Below are positions 4,683-5,236 of a DNA stretch of 5,236 nucleotides, in pieces; the stretch's first letter is position 1, and each line of letters opens with the position of its first letter. Source of the stretch: JAQVOO01 sp964524755 (GTDB lineage Bacteria > Spirochaetota > Spirochaetia > Sphaerochaetales > Sphaerochaetaceae); the NCBI GenBank assembly GCA_964524755.1, contig CAZGDR010000083.1, positions 1 through 5,236 on the forward strand. The letters are read 5' to 3'. The notes under the pieces were generated by a model. The model ran no database searches. It worked only from the letters and a program-made list of their open reading frames with translations, and was not told the origin of the DNA. Made by a program: the position numbers and the translations under genes.

Positions 4683-5236
4683 ATGAATTTGGATACTAAA
4701 CTACCGTGGTTACTGCAAAAATCAAATATTGCCCACATCGAAGCAGGTGCCGTCCTCATTGGAGATCGTCGCCGCTATCCCTGGGAACGCACCTTTGTAA
4801 CATGTTCATCTGTTGAACAAGTTGCCCAAGCAATTAGGGGCATGGTGACTCAAGGAGGTGGACCTCTTCAGGTAGGCCTCACTACGATGCGTTTTGTAGC
4901 TCGAAGAATTGAAGCTGGAGATGAAGCCAATAGACTCTCTACTTTTATAAAAGCCGCCGAACAATTATCTTCAGCACGTCCAACTAACACAACCATGCGC
5001 CGTACACTAGCAACGATTGTGGAACATCTTCGCCCCTATTATGCAGAAGCTATACCTCAAACAGACATAACTGGTCTTATGGATTCTATTGTCACGGACA
5101 TTGAAGCCGGGTTCGATATAGACTACCAGAAGATGAGTGATGCCGGAGCGCAGTGTATTAGTGATGGAGATGGTATTTTAACCACCTGCTTTGCAGAACA
5201 CTCCTTCATACTCTCGCTTATGAAAGCTAAAGAAGA
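4683..5236 (+). CDS. eIF2B alpha/beta/delta-family sugar-phosphate isomerase-like protein (3' end outside window)
   Basis: The frame stays open for 184 codons to the right edge. The order of elements matches the N-terminal half of methylthioribose-1-phosphate isomerase (MtnA) and ribose-1,5-bisphosphate isomerase: VEQVAQAIRGMV (44-55), a glycine loop TQGGGPLQVG (56-65), ARPTNTTMRRTL (98-109), then DGDGILTTCFAE (161-172). Cys169 falls where these isomerases carry the catalytic cysteine. The partner aspartate would lie past the window. The loop normally reads RGAPAIG; here arginine is replaced by glutamine and the alanines are gone, so it is not a standard MtnA. These enzymes convert aldose-1-phosphates to ketose phosphates in the cytosol. 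ATG 4683 is used; GTG 4677 in frame is the alternative. It is 14 nt after the deaminase stop and so co-transcribed. Family is likely; substrate is unknown. Confidence 0.8.
   Translation, partial: MNLDTKLPWLLQKSNIAHIEAGAVLIGDRRRYPWERTFVTCSSVEQVAQAIRGMVTQGGGPLQVGLTTMRFVARRIEAGDEANRLSTFIKAAEQLSSARPTNTTMRRTLATIVEHLRPYYAEAIPQTDITGLMDSIVTDIEAGFDIDYQKMSDAGAQCISDGDGILTTCFAEHSFILSLMKAKE

Overview
The window looks bacterial. Genes are compact and closely spaced, base composition leans towards AT, and several genes have strong GGAGG-type ribosome binding sites. These traits and the protein families fit Bacillota or a neighbouring Gram-positive or Chloroflexota-like lineage, but nothing here fixes the taxon. 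The assembly is a draft: a run of exactly 100 N (1083-1182) sits inside a gene, and a gene runs off each end.

Left block (1-2367, minus strand), a sugar or sugar-acid module. An RpiR-type regulator with a SIS sugar-phosphate-sensing domain (1466-2332) is followed on the same strand by a PfkB-family sugar kinase (1041-1396, mostly hidden by the N run). After it comes a Gfo/Idh/MocA NAD(P)-dependent oxidoreductase (995 to the left edge). A good promoter lies between regulator and kinase. Its -10 box sits inside a perfect 8-bp inverted repeat with a 5-nt spacer (1413-1433), which is where a repressor site would be expected. The regulator has its own promoter placed so close to the ATG that its mRNA is predicted to be leaderless. 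The simplest reading is that RpiR senses a phosphorylated sugar and controls the kinase and dehydrogenase genes.

Right block (2452-5236), a second and probably separate module. A 523-residue protein (2452-4023, minus) has an N-terminal helix-turn-helix and a long C-terminal part I cannot assign to a family. It is divergent from a two-gene plus-strand operon. That operon holds a zinc-dependent nucleoside/nucleobase deaminase of the CDA/GuaD type (4162-4668) and, 14 nt downstream, the N-terminal part of an eIF2B/MtnA-like sugar-phosphate isomerase (4683 to the right edge). The isomerase-like protein keeps the candidate catalytic cysteine but lacks the RGAPAIG-type loop of canonical methylthioribose-1-phosphate isomerases. 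The 138-bp divergent intergenic region carries promoter candidates for both directions and small inverted repeats, one wrapped around the regulator's own -10 box.

The right block is the most interesting part: a large HTH regulator of unknown ligand next to a deaminase and an atypical eIF2B-like isomerase suggests a locus handling nucleosides or their ribose phosphate. That function is inferred from family membership and gene order only. There are no RNA genes, CRISPR arrays, insertion sequences or convincing intrinsic terminators. No stretch over 300 bases lacks a gene.
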